A DNA stretch of 47,512 nt, taken from contig QHTZ01000072.1 in assembly GCA_003221005.1 (NCBI GenBank), forward strand, positions 1-47,512, read 5' to 3'. The notes under the pieces are model-generated. The model saw nothing but the letters and a program-made list of their open reading frames with translations. It was not told the origin of the DNA and did not search any database. The DNA is from Gemmatimonadota bacterium. Its GTDB lineage: Bacteria > Gemmatimonadota > Gemmatimonadetes > Gemmatimonadales > GWC2-71-9. How positions within the stretch are numbered: position 1 is the first letter of the stretch; each line of letters begins with the position of its first letter. Made by a program: the position numbers and the translations under genes. Below are positions 24,831 through 33,707 of this stretch, in pieces.

Positions 24831-26191
24831 GCGTGTCTCGCTGCCGCGCGCCGCGGCGCCGGGAGCTCTTCTTTGACTTCGGCCACGGAGACGGCGGGGA
24901 AGTTCTTCACGAACAGGAGAAACCACATGAAGAACCAGCCGAAGCTGCCGGCCATGATGCCCCAGTCCGCCCAGGTGGCGTTGTAGCCGGCCCGCACGTA
25001 GGGCTCGAACGGCTCGCCCGCGAGGTGAACCGCGATGATCACGAACCGCTCCATCCACATCCCCACGTTCACGAAGATCGAGATGACGAAGAGCGCCGTA
25101 ATGTTCGTGCGGACTTTCTTGAACCACAGGAGCCACGGCAGGAACGCGTTGCAGATGTTCATCGTCCAGCCCGCCCACCAGAAACGGCCGAACGCGCGGT
25201 ACCAGAACGCGTCACGCTCGGGCGTCGGGCCGCCGTACCACGCCACGTAGTTCTCGATCACGTAGGCGTAGCACACGATCATCCCGGTGAGCAGGCACAG
25301 CTTCGAGAGATTCTCGAAGTGGTGCACCGTGACGATCTTCTCGAGCTGAAACAGCTTGCGCATCGGGACGAGCAGCGTGATGACCATCGCGCAGCCGGAG
25401 TAGATGGCGCCGGCGACGAAGTAGGGCGCGAACAGCGTCTCGTGCCACGCGGGCACCTGCGCCATGGCGAAATCCCACGACACCACGCTGTGCACGGAGA
25501 GCACGAGCGGCGTGGCCAGCGCCGCGAGATAGAGGTACGCCGGCCGGTAATGCCGCCATTGCTCGTTGGTGCCGCGCCAGCCGAGGGACGTGATCGCGTA
25601 CAGCTTGCGCCGCCAGCCGGTCGCCACGTCCCGTACCGCCGCGATGTCGGGGATCAGTCCCATGATCAGGAAGCAGGCCGACACGGTGAAGTACGTCCCG
25701 ACCGCGAACTCGTCCCAGATCAGCGGTGACTTGAAGTTCGGCCACAGCCCCCGCTCGTTGGGGTACGGCAGCAGCCAGTAGAAGAACCACTGGCGCCCGA
25801 TGTGGATCAATGGAAACAGACCGGCGGTCATGACCGCGAACACCGTCATCACCTCGGCGACGCGATACACCGCGGTGCGCCAACCAGACCGAAACAGATA
25901 CAGGATCGCCGAGATCAGGGTCCCCGAGTGCGCGATGCCGACCCAGAACACGAAGCAGGTGATGTAAATCGCCCAGTACGTCGGCATCGAGTAGCCGGCC
26001 ATGCCCATGCCGTAGCGCAGCAGGAACAGCAGGCAGACGATCCCGATCCCGAGCAGCGTGACCGCGCTGCCCAGGAGCACGTAGTAGCCCCGCCCCGGGT
26101 TGCCCAGCGTCCGCGCGATGGCGCGCGTGACGTAGTCGTAGGTCAGCGGGCCGGTCGCCCGCTCAGGCGGTGCGGTCGTGGGCTGGGCCAT
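24827..26191 (-). CDS. actC: alternative complex III subunit ActC (NrfD/PsrC-type membrane subunit)
   Basis: A 454-residue membrane protein with about ten helices. Family patterns include YWAIYITCFVFWVGIAHSGT (split as YWAIYITC and VGIAHSGT), GRQWFFYWLLPYPNERG, AVGTYFTVSACFLIMGLIPD and VGMWMERFVIIAV. ActC is the quinol-binding membrane partner of the iron-sulfur subunit ActB. The gene is six bases downstream of actB and overlaps actD, so it belongs to the same transcript. Confidence 0.93.
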   Translation of the reverse strand: MAQPTTAPPERATGPLTYDYVTRAIARTLGNPGRGYYVLLGSAVTLLGIGIVCLLFLLRYGMGMAGYSMPTYWAIYITCFVFWVGIAHSGTLISAILYLFRSGWRTAVYRVAEVMTVFAVMTAGLFPLIHIGRQWFFYWLLPYPNERGLWPNFKSPLIWDEFAVGTYFTVSACFLIMGLIPDIAAVRDVATGWRRKLYAITSLGWRGTNEQWRHYRPAYLYLAALATPLVLSVHSVVSWDFAMAQVPAWHETLFAPYFVAGAIYSGCAMVITLLVPMRKLFQLEKIVTVHHFENLSKLCLLTGMIVCYAYVIENYVAWYGGPTPERDAFWYRAFGRFWWAGWTMNICNAFLPWLLWFKKVRTNITALFVISIFVNVGMWMERFVIIAVHLAGEPFEPYVRAGYNATWADWGIMAGSFGWFFMWFLLFVKNFPAVSVAEVKEELPAPRRAAARHA

Positions 26192-26197
26192 CGTCGC

Positions 26198-29100
26198 TCA
26201 GGCCTCCTCGCCGTGGAGGACGCGCGCGAGATACGTGATCCCGGGTTTCGTGTTGAGAGTCTCGAAGACGTGGTAGCCGCGCGGGTCTTCCGACAGCTGG
26301 GCCACGCGCGATGTCTTGTCGTGCAGGTCCCCGAACACGATCGCCTCTGAGGGGCAGGACTGCGCGCACGCCGGGACGATCTCACCGTCCAGGACCGTGC
26401 GGTCCTCGAGCCGCGCCTGGTTCTGCGCCCCGCGGATGCGCTGCACGCAGAAGGTGCACTTCTCCATCACGCCCTTCTCGCGCACGGTGACGTCGGGGTT
26501 GAGCTGCCAGTCGAGCGGCGACGGCCACGCCTCCCAGGCTCCGCCCGGCTCGGCGAAGTTGTGCCAGTTGAAGTAGCGCACCTTGTACGGGCAGTTATTG
26601 GCGCAGTAGCGGGTGCCGACGCAGCGGTTGTAGACCTGGCCGTTCAGCCCATCGGGCGTGTGGTAGGCGGCGAACACCGGGCAGACCGGCTCGCATGGCG
26701 CGAGCTCACACTGCTGGCACAGCATCGGCGTCACGACGCCGCGCACCGGGGCGCCACCTTCCCCGCCGCGCCAATAGCGCTCGATCCGCATCCAGCTCAT
26801 CTGGCGGTGGCGCAGCATCTGCTCTTCGCCGACTGTTGCCAAATTGTTCTCGGCGTAGCACGCCGTGACGCACGCCGAGCAGCCCGTGCACTTGGTCAGG
26901 TCGATCGCCATCGCCCAGCGCGGCTGCCGGCCGGCGTAGTTGCCGAGCGACGCCTTGGCGCGCTGCGCCTCGGCCCAGCCGGCGAGGGCGCCCTCCGCGT
27001 ACGCCGGCGCCTCGCGCTCCGCGAAGGGATGCGCGCCCGGGGTCAGCTTCGCGGCCTGCGCCAGCGGCAACACGCGGATGATTTCCTCCCCTGGCCCGAG
27101 GTCGCGTGAGTCGCCCGCGCTCGTCGCGAGGAAACGGTGCTCGCCCGTTTTCCTGGGGGACACGCGCACCACGAACGTGCGGCCGCCGTACGCGTTGGCG
27201 GCGCCGGAGAGCAGGTCGAAGGCGTTGCACGAGCGGTCCCGCGCGTAACGCCCGTAGGCTTTGTGCCCCTGGCCTGTGGGGAGGGCAAGCACGTCGGGCC
27301 GCACGGCGGGCGTGATCCAGACCGGCGCCCGCACCGCGCCGAACGGCGACTGCAGCACCAGGAAGTCGCCATCCACCACCGACCACTTCGCCGCGGTCTC
27401 AGGATGCAGCTCCACCCACGCGTGCCAGGTGAGCTTGGAGACCGGGTCAGGCAGCTCCTGGAGCCATGGCTTGTTCGCGCCCCGGCCATCGTGCAGCACC
27501 GGCGACGGAAACACGATGAGCACGGGATCGCCGGCGCCGCCGTCGAACGCGGGCGCGGCTGGCGCGCCCCGCATCAGGTCTCCGGCCTGCGGCCCAAGGC
27601 GCACCGCCTGTGCTGGAGCGTCGGTGTAGACGCCGCCATGCTGCAGCGCTTCGGCCCAGAATTCGTCGAACGTCTTACCGTGTGCGTACCGCGCGTGCAG
27701 CGGGCGCCAACGCGCCTGGAGGTAGTCCTTGAAGGTCTGCGACTTCCCGGCCAGGTCCAGTAGTACGTCACCCGCGTGCCGCGCGTTCGGGAAGACGGGC
27801 TGCATGACCGGCTGCTGCAGCGCCCAGACGCCGGCGCGCGGACGGCTGTCGCTCCACTGCTCGAGGGGGTGCAGGTCAGGGAGCACGAGATCGGCGGCAC
27901 TCGCCGTTTCGTCGAGGTAGGGGGAGAAGCTCACCTTGTACCCCACCTTGGCCCACCCCTCCCAGAAGGCGCCGCTGAGCGAATGGCCAGGATTCGCGCC
28001 GTGCACGAACAGCAGCGCCAGCTTGCCGCGCTGCATGTCGGCCGCCAGATCCGCCATCTGCTTGAAGGAGCCCGAGCCCTCGAGTCCCTCATTTGGGCCG
28101 AACCGCACCAGCTTCCCGACTGTGCCCGCGACATAATTGAGGATGTTCACGGCCGCCACGACCTCGGCGCCGTTCGGGTAGTGGGCCGCCATCCCACCAG
28201 CCACCGCCACCCCGCCGCGCGCACCGGCGAACTCACGCGCCAGCCGCTCGATCGCCGCCGCGTCGACCCCCGCGACTGCCGCAACGGCTTCAGCAGTGTG
28301 TCGGGCGAGCAGGTCCCTGAGCCGTCCCGCGTCGGCGGGGACGGGGGCGAGCCGCTCGCGCACGATCACCCCGGCCAGCGCGAGGGCGAGCAGTCCCTCC
28401 GTTCCCGGAGCCGCCGCGACCCACTCGTCGGCGTTCATTCCGGTGAGGAACATGCGCGGCCCGACAAACACGGCCTTCGCCATCGGGACGGCTCGTCCCG
28501 CCGCGAAGGCGTGCGCGCGCGTGAACGCGCTCTGATAGGCGACCGGGGAGAGCCACGTGTCGAGGAAGTCGGCGCCGAAGGACAGGATGTACTTGGCGTT
28601 CGCGAGATCGTACCAGGGGACCGCGCTGGTGCCGAAAGCGAGGCGGTTACCTTCGCGCAGCGCTTCGAAGGCGAACGGCTCGTAACTCACGTGCGCCCCA
28701 CCGACCGCCCGGGTCCATTCGCCCACTAAGTCCCCAAAGGCGCCGGACTCGTTCCCCGTGACGAACGCGATCCCCTTCCCCCGCGCGGCTTTGACCTGGG
28801 CTTTCACGCGCGCGAGCGCGTCGTCCCACGTGATCTTTTCGAGCTCTCCCCCAGCATTGCGCGCGAGCGGATCGGTGACGCGATCGGGGTTGTACACGCC
28901 CTCGAGCGCGGCCTGGCCCCGGGCGCACAGGCGCCCCGCGTTGATCGGCGACTCGGGGTTCCCTTCGAGCTTGATCACGCGGCCCTCGCGCACCTTAGCA
29001 TGCAGACCGCATCCGGCGGTGCACTCGCGACACGTCGTCGCGTACCAGGTCGCCGTGCCGGGGACCTGTTCCTCCGGTTGAATGAGGTACGGGATGAGCT

Positions 29101-29206
29101 TTTGCGTCCGCTGGGCATCGCTGCCGCAGGCGGAGACCGCGGCGGCGCCGCCCCCGGTCACGCCGAGGACCGTGAGAAACCGCCGGCGATTCATCTGCTC
29201 GCTCAT
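26198..29206 (-). CDS. actB: alternative complex III subunit ActB (molybdopterin-type domain fused to iron-sulfur ferredoxin domain)
   Basis: A 1002-residue protein. A Tat-type signal [13 protein letters not shown] is followed by a Cys. The N-terminal molybdopterin oxidoreductase-like part (to ~residue 730) has CRECTAGCG and [12 protein letters not shown] homologues carry no molybdenum. The C-terminal ferredoxin part has four Cys groups: [39 protein letters not shown] and KCTFCVQ...CAQSCP, for [4Fe-4S] and [3Fe-4S] clusters that wire quinol electrons to the hemes. The length and fused layout are normal for ActB. The gene is 19 bp after actA and six before actC. Confidence 0.95.
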   Translation of the reverse strand: MSEQMNRRRFLTVLGVTGGGAAAVSACGSDAQRTQKLIPYLIQPEEQVPGTATWYATTCRECTAGCGLHAKVREGRVIKLEGNPESPINAGRLCARGQAALEGVYNPDRVTDPLARNAGGELEKITWDDALARVKAQVKAARGKGIAFVTGNESGAFGDLVGEWTRAVGGAHVSYEPFAFEALREGNRLAFGTSAVPWYDLANAKYILSFGADFLDTWLSPVAYQSAFTRAHAFAAGRAVPMAKAVFVGPRMFLTGMNADEWVAAAPGTEGLLALALAGVIVRERLAPVPADAGRLRDLLARHTAEAVAAVAGVDAAAIERLAREFAGARGGVAVAGGMAAHYPNGAEVVAAVNILNYVAGTVGKLVRFGPNEGLEGSGSFKQMADLAADMQRGKLALLFVHGANPGHSLSGAFWEGWAKVGYKVSFSPYLDETASAADLVLPDLHPLEQWSDSRPRAGVWALQQPVMQPVFPNARHAGDVLLDLAGKSQTFKDYLQARWRPLHARYAHGKTFDEFWAEALQHGGVYTDAPAQAVRLGPQAGDLMRGAPAAPAFDGGAGDPVLIVFPSPVLHDGRGANKPWLQELPDPVSKLTWHAWVELHPETAAKWSVVDGDFLVLQSPFGAVRAPVWITPAVRPDVLALPTGQGHKAYGRYARDRSCNAFDLLSGAANAYGGRTFVVRVSPRKTGEHRFLATSAGDSRDLGPGEEIIRVLPLAQAAKLTPGAHPFAEREAPAYAEGALAGWAEAQRAKASLGNYAGRQPRWAMAIDLTKCTGCSACVTACYAENNLATVGEEQMLRHRQMSWMRIERYWRGGEGGAPVRGVVTPMLCQQCELAPCEPVCPVFAAYHTPDGLNGQVYNRCVGTRYCANNCPYKVRYFNWHNFAEPGGAWEAWPSPLDWQLNPDVTVREKGVMEKCTFCVQRIRGAQNQARLEDRTVLDGEIVPACAQSCPSEAIVFGDLHDKTSRVAQLSEDPRGYHVFETLNTKPGITYLARVLHGEEA

Positions 29207-29225
29207 GGGGTCTCCCCCGCCCCGC

Positions 29226-29795
29226 TCAGTAGTGGCATACCAGGCAGTCGCGCGTGACCTGTTTCTGCATGTGACAGTTGGTGCACCACCCCATGGTGAG
29301 GGGTGCCGCCTGATACACCTGCGGCATGCGGGCGACGTCGCCGTGGCACGTACCGCAACTCCCGCTCCCGAGCGCCTTGATGTGGCGCAGGTGCGGAAAG
29401 TGGACGAATCCGGGAAGGGTGTGGATCCGGACCCATTCCGGAGGTTTGCTGTTGCTCCACGCGTCGCGGACTTTCTGGATCTCGGCTTCGTGGGAGGGGG
29501 TCGAGCCGCCGATCATCAGGTGGCAGCCGAAGCAGGTCTGCAGCGCCGGGATGCCCGGCTCGCTCGAGATCGCGGCGGAATAGTGGCAATACATACAGGG
29601 GACGCGGTCCTGGCCGGCGTGCACGTCGTGCCGAAAAAAAATCGGCTGCCGGGGGCCTGGGAGCGACCCGGTGTCGCTGATCACGGGAGCTTTGAACGCG
29701 GGCACAGGCTGCCCGCTTTGGGCTGCGGCAGGAAGGGCCGTGCAGGCGGCCAGGGCGATCCCTACCGCGACCCGACCACTACTCCTTTTCGTCAT
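29226..29795 (-). CDS. actA: alternative complex III subunit ActA (pentaheme cytochrome c)
   Basis: A 189-residue exported protein with a signal peptide (VAVGIALAACTALPAAAQ). It has five CxxCH heme sites: CMYCH, CFGCH, CGTCH, CTNCH and CLVCH, the last almost at the C-terminus. ActA homologues carry five or six hemes and pass electrons from the ActB clusters to ActE. It is the first gene of the ACIII operon; its promoter should lie in 29796-29891, a stretch shared with the terminator of the gene upstream. Confidence 0.93.
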   Translation of the reverse strand: MTKRSSGRVAVGIALAACTALPAAAQSGQPVPAFKAPVISDTGSLPGPRQPIFFRHDVHAGQDRVPCMYCHYSAAISSEPGIPALQTCFGCHLMIGGSTPSHEAEIQKVRDAWSNSKPPEWVRIHTLPGFVHFPHLRHIKALGSGSCGTCHGDVARMPQVYQAAPLTMGWCTNCHMQKQVTRDCLVCHY

Positions 29796-29870
29796 CCGGG
29801 CGCGCTCGATGGCGAACGGTGCGTCGTGTGGAACAGCCGCGGGCGGCAGAATGTACCGCCACCCGCCGCA

Positions 29871-29891
29871 GGCGCAAGTAGGAGTTGCGCC
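29871..29891 (-). terminator. hairpin directly after the DUF3788-like gene
   Basis: A perfect 7-bp stem GGCGCAA/TTGCGCC with a 7-nt loop directly abuts the stop codon of the gene at 29892-30362 on the minus strand. A competing stem GTAGG/CCTAC overlaps it, using loop bases and the stop region, so two alternative folds are possible. There is no T-run. It separates this gene from the ACIII operon. Confidence 0.4.
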
Positions 29892-30362
29892 CTACTCCGG
29901 CCGCGACAGGATCAGGTGCTTCAGTCTGATGACGTGAACGAACGCGGCGGCTGCGTCCAGGTCCGGGAATTCCATCCAGCACCAGCGCACGCCGCCCGAC
30001 ACCGGACCGTTGCGCATCGCCTGGCGGAGCCGGGGCGGCAGGCCGTCGGCGCCCGCGAGCTCCCGCTCTTCGGTCTCCGTGAGGATGAACGTCGCGCTCA
30101 CGCTCGACTCCATCGGGTGCAGGTAGCCGAGCTTGCGGCCCCCGACCTCGTACATCCACACCCACTTCCACGCGGTCCCCATAAACACGACCTGCTCGGT
30201 CACGTGCTTCAGGGCGCGCACGCCCTCGCGCGCCGCCTTGAAGCGCTGCGCGGCTCGTGGGGGGAGATCCCTGAGCGGCGAATCCGACTTCGGCCGCTTG
30301 CGCGGATCTCGGTAGAGGGTGGTCGCCCAGTACCCCGGCTGCTGATTGTCCAACGGTATCAT
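29892..30362 (-). CDS. DUF3788-like protein, unknown function
   Basis: About 156 residues from ATG 30362 (MIPLDNQQPGYWATTLYRDP); a longer frame from 30476 adds 38 residues of doubtful coding. A readable core is WKWVWMYEVGGRKLGYLHP and SATFILTETEERELAG, then MRNGPVSGGVRWCWMEFPDL and FVHVIRLKHLI at the end. The order 'W..Y..GG.KLGYL.P...SATF.L..' resembles DUF3788 proteins, small cytoplasmic proteins of unknown role, though the match is by memory only. It is a single gene between the enolase-superfamily gene and the ACIII operon, ending at a hairpin. The upstream 150 bp (30363-30512) contain nothing I can name. Confidence 0.6.
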   Translation of the reverse strand: MIPLDNQQPGYWATTLYRDPRKRPKSDSPLRDLPPRAAQRFKAAREGVRALKHVTEQVVFMGTAWKWVWMYEVGGRKLGYLHPMESSVSATFILTETEERELAGADGLPPRLRQAMRNGPVSGGVRWCWMEFPDLDAAAAFVHVIRLKHLILSRPE

Positions 30363-30512
30363 GTCACGGCCGCTTGACGTCAGGAACGCCCGGTAAGGTA
30401 GCGACCGGGCTAGCGAATCGAAACGGTCTGGGTCACCAACCGGCCCAGCCCGGAGGAGGGAGGGCGCACGCGCCATCGGGTGGGGCCAAGAGTCCGCCGC
30501 CTGCGGCTGTGT

Positions 30513-31646
30513 TCACGGCGAAACGGCGCGGCTCGCGGCCCGGAACCGTCCGCGATCGAGCAACCGCGCGACGCACTGGCCCGGGACCGCCATGCGGCCG
30601 TCCTTCCCCATCGTCAGCTTGATGACGTCGGCGTTGCGCCCGTACCAGCGCTCGCTCGGCTCGAGGTCCGACGGGTAGACGAATCCCGGGAGGGCCGCGA
30701 CCGCGAGCGCTGCCTGGGAGCCGATCCCCGTTTCGGGCATGGTCCCCGCCCACAACCCCGCCCCGTACTGCTGCGCAACGCGATAGATGCGGCACACCTC
30801 CGCGAAGCCGCCCACGCGGTGCACCTTGATATTCCAGATCTTCGGCCCTTCGAGGTGGACCACCTGGCGGGCGTGGCTCGCGTCACGCAGCGTCTCGTCG
30901 AGACAGATCGGCGTGCGGAGTGTGTGGGCGAGCTGCGCGTGACCCACGAGCTCGTCGGGCGCCAGCGGCTGCTCGATGTACAGCAATCCCGCGTCGTCCA
31001 GCGCGCGCAGCTCGCGCTCGTGCTCCGGCCAAGCATACGCGCCGTTCGCATCCACCGTCAGCGGCAGGTCGACGTTCGCCATGGCGTCGCGCGCGGCTCG
31101 CACTGCGACGCTATCCCACCCGGGGGCGACCTTGATCTTGACGCGACGGTAGCCGCGCTTCAGCGCTTCGGCCACACGCCGCGCCAGGGTTCTCGCATCG
31201 CGGTCCGCGGGAATCCCGAGCGCCACCCCGCACACGACACTGCCGGCGGGCGCGACGCCAAGACGCTCCGCCACGAGCTGCGCGAGTCCGAGGCCGCGCG
31301 CATTGGCCTCGAGGTCCCACGCCGCAGTCTCCACGCCGGCCCGCGCGAACTGGTTGCCGCGCACGTTCTCGCGCAGCGCGTCGTCTACAGCCTCGGGTGA
31401 CTCGAACGCGCGCCCCTGGACCCGCGGAAGCAGGACGCGTGCGATGACGTCCCGGGCGCTTGCGAGTGTTTCCTCGGAATAGAAGGGCAGGTCGAACGGC
31501 GGTGACTCGCCGTAGCCGGTGTGTCCCCGATCGTCCGAGAGCGCCACTACGAGCGAGCGCCGCTCGGTGACGGCGCCCCCCGAGATGATGAACGGCTCGA
31601 CGAGGGGCAGGGTCAGCTCGTAGAGCTCCGCGCGCTCAATCTTCAT
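30513..31646 (-). CDS. enolase-superfamily enzyme, OSBS/N-succinylamino acid racemase type
   Basis: A 377-residue member of the muconate-lactonising/MenC subgroup. The barrel residues are readable: KIKVAPG (K-x-K, second Lys the base), VDANGAY (Asp), IEQPL (Glu), CLDETL (Asp) and WNIKVHRVGG (second catalytic Lys). The N-terminal capping domain starts ERAELYELTLPLVEPF, typical of MenC type 2/NSAR. These enzymes dehydrate SHCHC to o-succinylbenzoate or racemise N-acylamino acids. No other menaquinone gene is near, and two amidohydrolases and a DapA-type lyase precede it in the operon, so a racemase or a different catabolic role is more likely. ATG 31646 overlaps the upstream gene by 11 bp. Confidence 0.85.
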   Translation of the reverse strand: MKIERAELYELTLPLVEPFIISGGAVTERRSLVVALSDDRGHTGYGESPPFDLPFYSEETLASARDVIARVLLPRVQGRAFESPEAVDDALRENVRGNQFARAGVETAAWDLEANARGLGLAQLVAERLGVAPAGSVVCGVALGIPADRDARTLARRVAEALKRGYRRVKIKVAPGWDSVAVRAARDAMANVDLPLTVDANGAYAWPEHERELRALDDAGLLYIEQPLAPDELVGHAQLAHTLRTPICLDETLRDASHARQVVHLEGPKIWNIKVHRVGGFAEVCRIYRVAQQYGAGLWAGTMPETGIGSQAALAVAALPGFVYPSDLEPSERWYGRNADVIKLTMGKDGRMAVPGQCVARLLDRGRFRAASRAVSP

Positions 31647-32787
31647 GGTGCGAGAGATCGAGGAAGCGCAGCATCCCGTCCCGCCGTTCGAGACGCCCCG
31701 CTGTCTCAAGCTCCAGCATTCCCGCGATCAGGCCGTCGCGCGGGTCGAACACCAGCGCGTGCAGGGCGCGCTGGGTGCGCGTGCCATGGTCGGCCGGATA
31801 CTGGGAGAGTGGCAGCTGGAAGAAGCTGTGCAGCTGAACGCTCTCGCAGCCGCGCCGGGCGTACTCGAGCACCATGCGCCCCGAGCCGATGTTGCCGGTG
31901 CCGGTCAGTGGGACGGTCGGGCGGTCGGACGGTCGAACGGCGAGCGCGTCCAGGATTCGCAGGTTGCGGTCGCTCAGGTCCCAGCCGCCGTAGGCCACGC
32001 CGCGCTCCGGGTCGAACAGGCGGTTGAAGCAGACCAGGGCGTCGGCGCCCCCGGAGGCGTTCAGCATCTCCACCTGGAATGCGTCGTCGAAGCGGGCATT
32101 CATCACCTTCACCGCGAGTCGTACCGGACCGGGCGTGGCCGCACGGACGCGCGCCGGCACCTCGCGTAGCCAGCGCAGCACCTGGGCCCGGTCGTCGGCG
32201 AGGGCGTCGCCCGCGAGCGTGGGCGAAAAGTCGATCTCCACGAGCAGGGGCGGCTCTCCCCAGGCCTCTGCAAGCTGGCGCGTGGTGTAGCAATACTCAG
32301 CATCGCGGAACGACTCTCCGAGTCGCGGCAGGTGATATTTGACCGAAGGAACGACCGGCATCCCGCTCGCGCGCGCGAGGTCGCGGCCCGCGCGCACCAG
32401 GGCGAGATATTCCGCGAGCGAGCGATCCCATCCCCGCCCCTTCCAGGTCACGGTCCAGCCCAGCCGGCCGTCGCGCGCCGCGCAGCGCTCCACCCTCATT
32501 TTCGTTTCGTGGATTGCCCACGCGGCCATAGACTGCGTGCCGGACTCGTCCTGGGCGATCACGGTCTTGAGCACGACAAACGCGAGTCCCGCGGCCGCAT
32601 CCTCGGCGAGCTGCCCCGCATTCAGGGAGAGCTGGCCCGAGCCCTTGCCGATCGGGTGCGCAAGCGGGCAGCCGAGGTAGCGTGCCGCGAGGTCGATGCG
32701 ATAGGCATCGCGGACGTGGTCGCTGAAGTCGCGGGGCAGCTCCCGCTTGAACCGCTCGAAGTCCCGCTCGAGCTGGTCGCGCGTCAC
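31636..32787 (-). CDS. TIM-barrel protein related to dihydroorotate dehydrogenase
   Basis: About 383 residues from a GTG overlapping the DapA-family stop as GTGA. The barrel segments YLGCPLAHPIGKGSG, GLAFVVLKTVIAQDES, VVPSVKYHLPRLGE, VKVMNARFDD and GTGNIGSGRMVLEYARRGCESVQ resemble the FMN-binding dihydroorotate dehydrogenase fold, the last in the place of the phosphate-binding loop. Typical PyrD active-site motifs are not all present, so it is unlikely to be the pyrimidine enzyme. A stretch near residues ~325-337 (AVRPSDRPTVPL) is coded by an octamer repeat at 31911-31942 and may be an inserted loop. Its reaction in this operon is unknown. Confidence 0.7.
   Translation of the reverse strand: MTRDQLERDFERFKRELPRDFSDHVRDAYRIDLAARYLGCPLAHPIGKGSGQLSLNAGQLAEDAAAGLAFVVLKTVIAQDESGTQSMAAWAIHETKMRVERCAARDGRLGWTVTWKGRGWDRSLAEYLALVRAGRDLARASGMPVVPSVKYHLPRLGESFRDAEYCYTTRQLAEAWGEPPLLVEIDFSPTLAGDALADDRAQVLRWLREVPARVRAATPGPVRLAVKVMNARFDDAFQVEMLNASGGADALVCFNRLFDPERGVAYGGWDLSDRNLRILDALAVRPSDRPTVPLTGTGNIGSGRMVLEYARRGCESVQLHSFFQLPLSQYPADHGTRTQRALHALVFDPRDGLIAGMLELETAGRLERRDGMLRFLDLSHHED
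31911..31942. repeat. octamer tandem repeat inside the TIM-barrel gene
   Basis: Four adjacent 8-bp units close to GGACGGTC (third identical, second and fourth variant). It codes for an Arg/Pro-rich loop in the 31636-32787 protein. Confidence 0.7.
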
Positions 32788-33707
32788 ACGCCGGCGCGCG
32801 CCTCCCGCACGGCCCGCCTCACGGCCTCCCGCTCCCCCGCGCCGAACGTCGGCCCCCAGGGATCGTCGCAGGCGTCCGCGGGGAGCACGCCGTCCGCGTC
32901 CAGCGCCCACAGCATCCGCCGCACGTAGCCTTCCATCGGCCGAACGAACGTCGCCGCCGCGAAACCGTCGAGGAGGGCTGAGAGTCGCAGAAACGTGGGG
33001 TGATCCGCTGCCGCATACGCCGCGAGCAGCTGCACCTGGAGGTCGGTGAGGGCGGCCCCCATGCCGACGAGCGCGGCGCGGGCGCCCAACATCAAGGAGT
33101 ACCCGAGGAAACGATCCTCCCCCGTCACGAGCAACTTCTCCGGGTACGCGGCCGCGAGCCTGGCGATGCGCTGGAACGTCATCACCGAGTCGAGCGTGGC
33201 GACCTTGATCCCGATGACCTCGGGGAGATCGAGCAACGCGCGCAGCGTGTCGTCGTCGTACGGGACGCCGCCCGCCGCCTCGTACAGGTAGAACGCGATC
33301 ACGGGCAGCTCGCGGCCGAGCGCCCTGTGATAGTCGACCGGATCCTCGCGCCGCGGGAAGGCGAGCAGTGCGTCCGCCCCGCCTGCGCGCGCGTCACTCG
33401 CCATCTCGAGCGAGCCGGCGCCTGCCACCAGAACCTTGTCGCGGAGCGCGCTGCGCCAGGTCGCAAGCACGCAGCGTCGTTGCTCGGCCGAGAGGTGCAG
33501 CCCCCGCCCGGTGTGGGCCCACACCGCCACGCCTGCGACGTTCTGTCGCGCCATCCAGCTCGCGTACGCGCGCTGCGCGTCCTCGGCGAGGGTGCCGGCA
33601 CGGAACGGAACCGGCACAGCGGGGACGAGGCCCCACTCGAGACGACGGCGGACCGGCGGACCGGCGGACGGACCGACGGAGCTAGCCAGCGTGGACTTCA
33701 CGGGCAT
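32784..33707 (-). CDS. DapA/NAL-family (class I aldolase) lyase
   Basis: A 307-residue TIM barrel of the dihydrodipicolinate synthase/N-acetylneuraminate lyase family. The Schiff-base Lys is in GIKVATLDS, the catalytic Tyr in AFYLYEAAGG, and the N-terminal PAVPVPF and C-terminal helices are typical. Members cleave or condense pyruvate with aldehydes (sugar acids, sialic acid, semialdehydes). The first 20 residues (SSVGPSAGPPVRRRL) are coded by an octamer repeat and overlap the upstream gene by 26 bp, so the true start could be the GTG two codons later. Which aldehyde it uses cannot be told; the operon suggests a catabolic pathway. Confidence 0.87.
   Translation of the reverse strand: MPVKSTLASSVGPSAGPPVRRRLEWGLVPAVPVPFRAGTLAEDAQRAYASWMARQNVAGVAVWAHTGRGLHLSAEQRRCVLATWRSALRDKVLVAGAGSLEMASDARAGGADALLAFPRREDPVDYHRALGRELPVIAFYLYEAAGGVPYDDDTLRALLDLPEVIGIKVATLDSVMTFQRIARLAAAYPEKLLVTGEDRFLGYSLMLGARAALVGMGAALTDLQVQLLAAYAAADHPTFLRLSALLDGFAAATFVRPMEGYVRRMLWALDADGVLPADACDDPWGPTFGAGEREAVRRAVREARAGV
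33646..33677. repeat. octamer tandem repeat at the start of the DapA-family gene
   Basis: Three exact copies of CGGCGGAC followed by a variant copy GGACCGAC. They code for a Gly/Pro/Ser stretch in the N-terminus of the lyase and lie just after the stop of the upstream amidohydrolase. Confidence 0.75.

Noticed and set aside
24782..25729. 315-codon plus-strand frame opposite actC
   Set aside because: Antisense to a conserved membrane protein; charged, repetitive composition typical of a shadow.
30513..31646. Reading the enolase-superfamily gene as menC of menaquinone synthesis
   Set aside because: No other men gene is present and the operon partners are amidohydrolases and a DapA-type lyase; kept only as OSBS/NSAR type.
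31636..32787. Reading the FMN-type barrel as pyrD
   Set aside because: Only the barrel and phosphate-loop region resemble dihydroorotate dehydrogenase; the active-site motifs are not complete and no pyrimidine gene is near.
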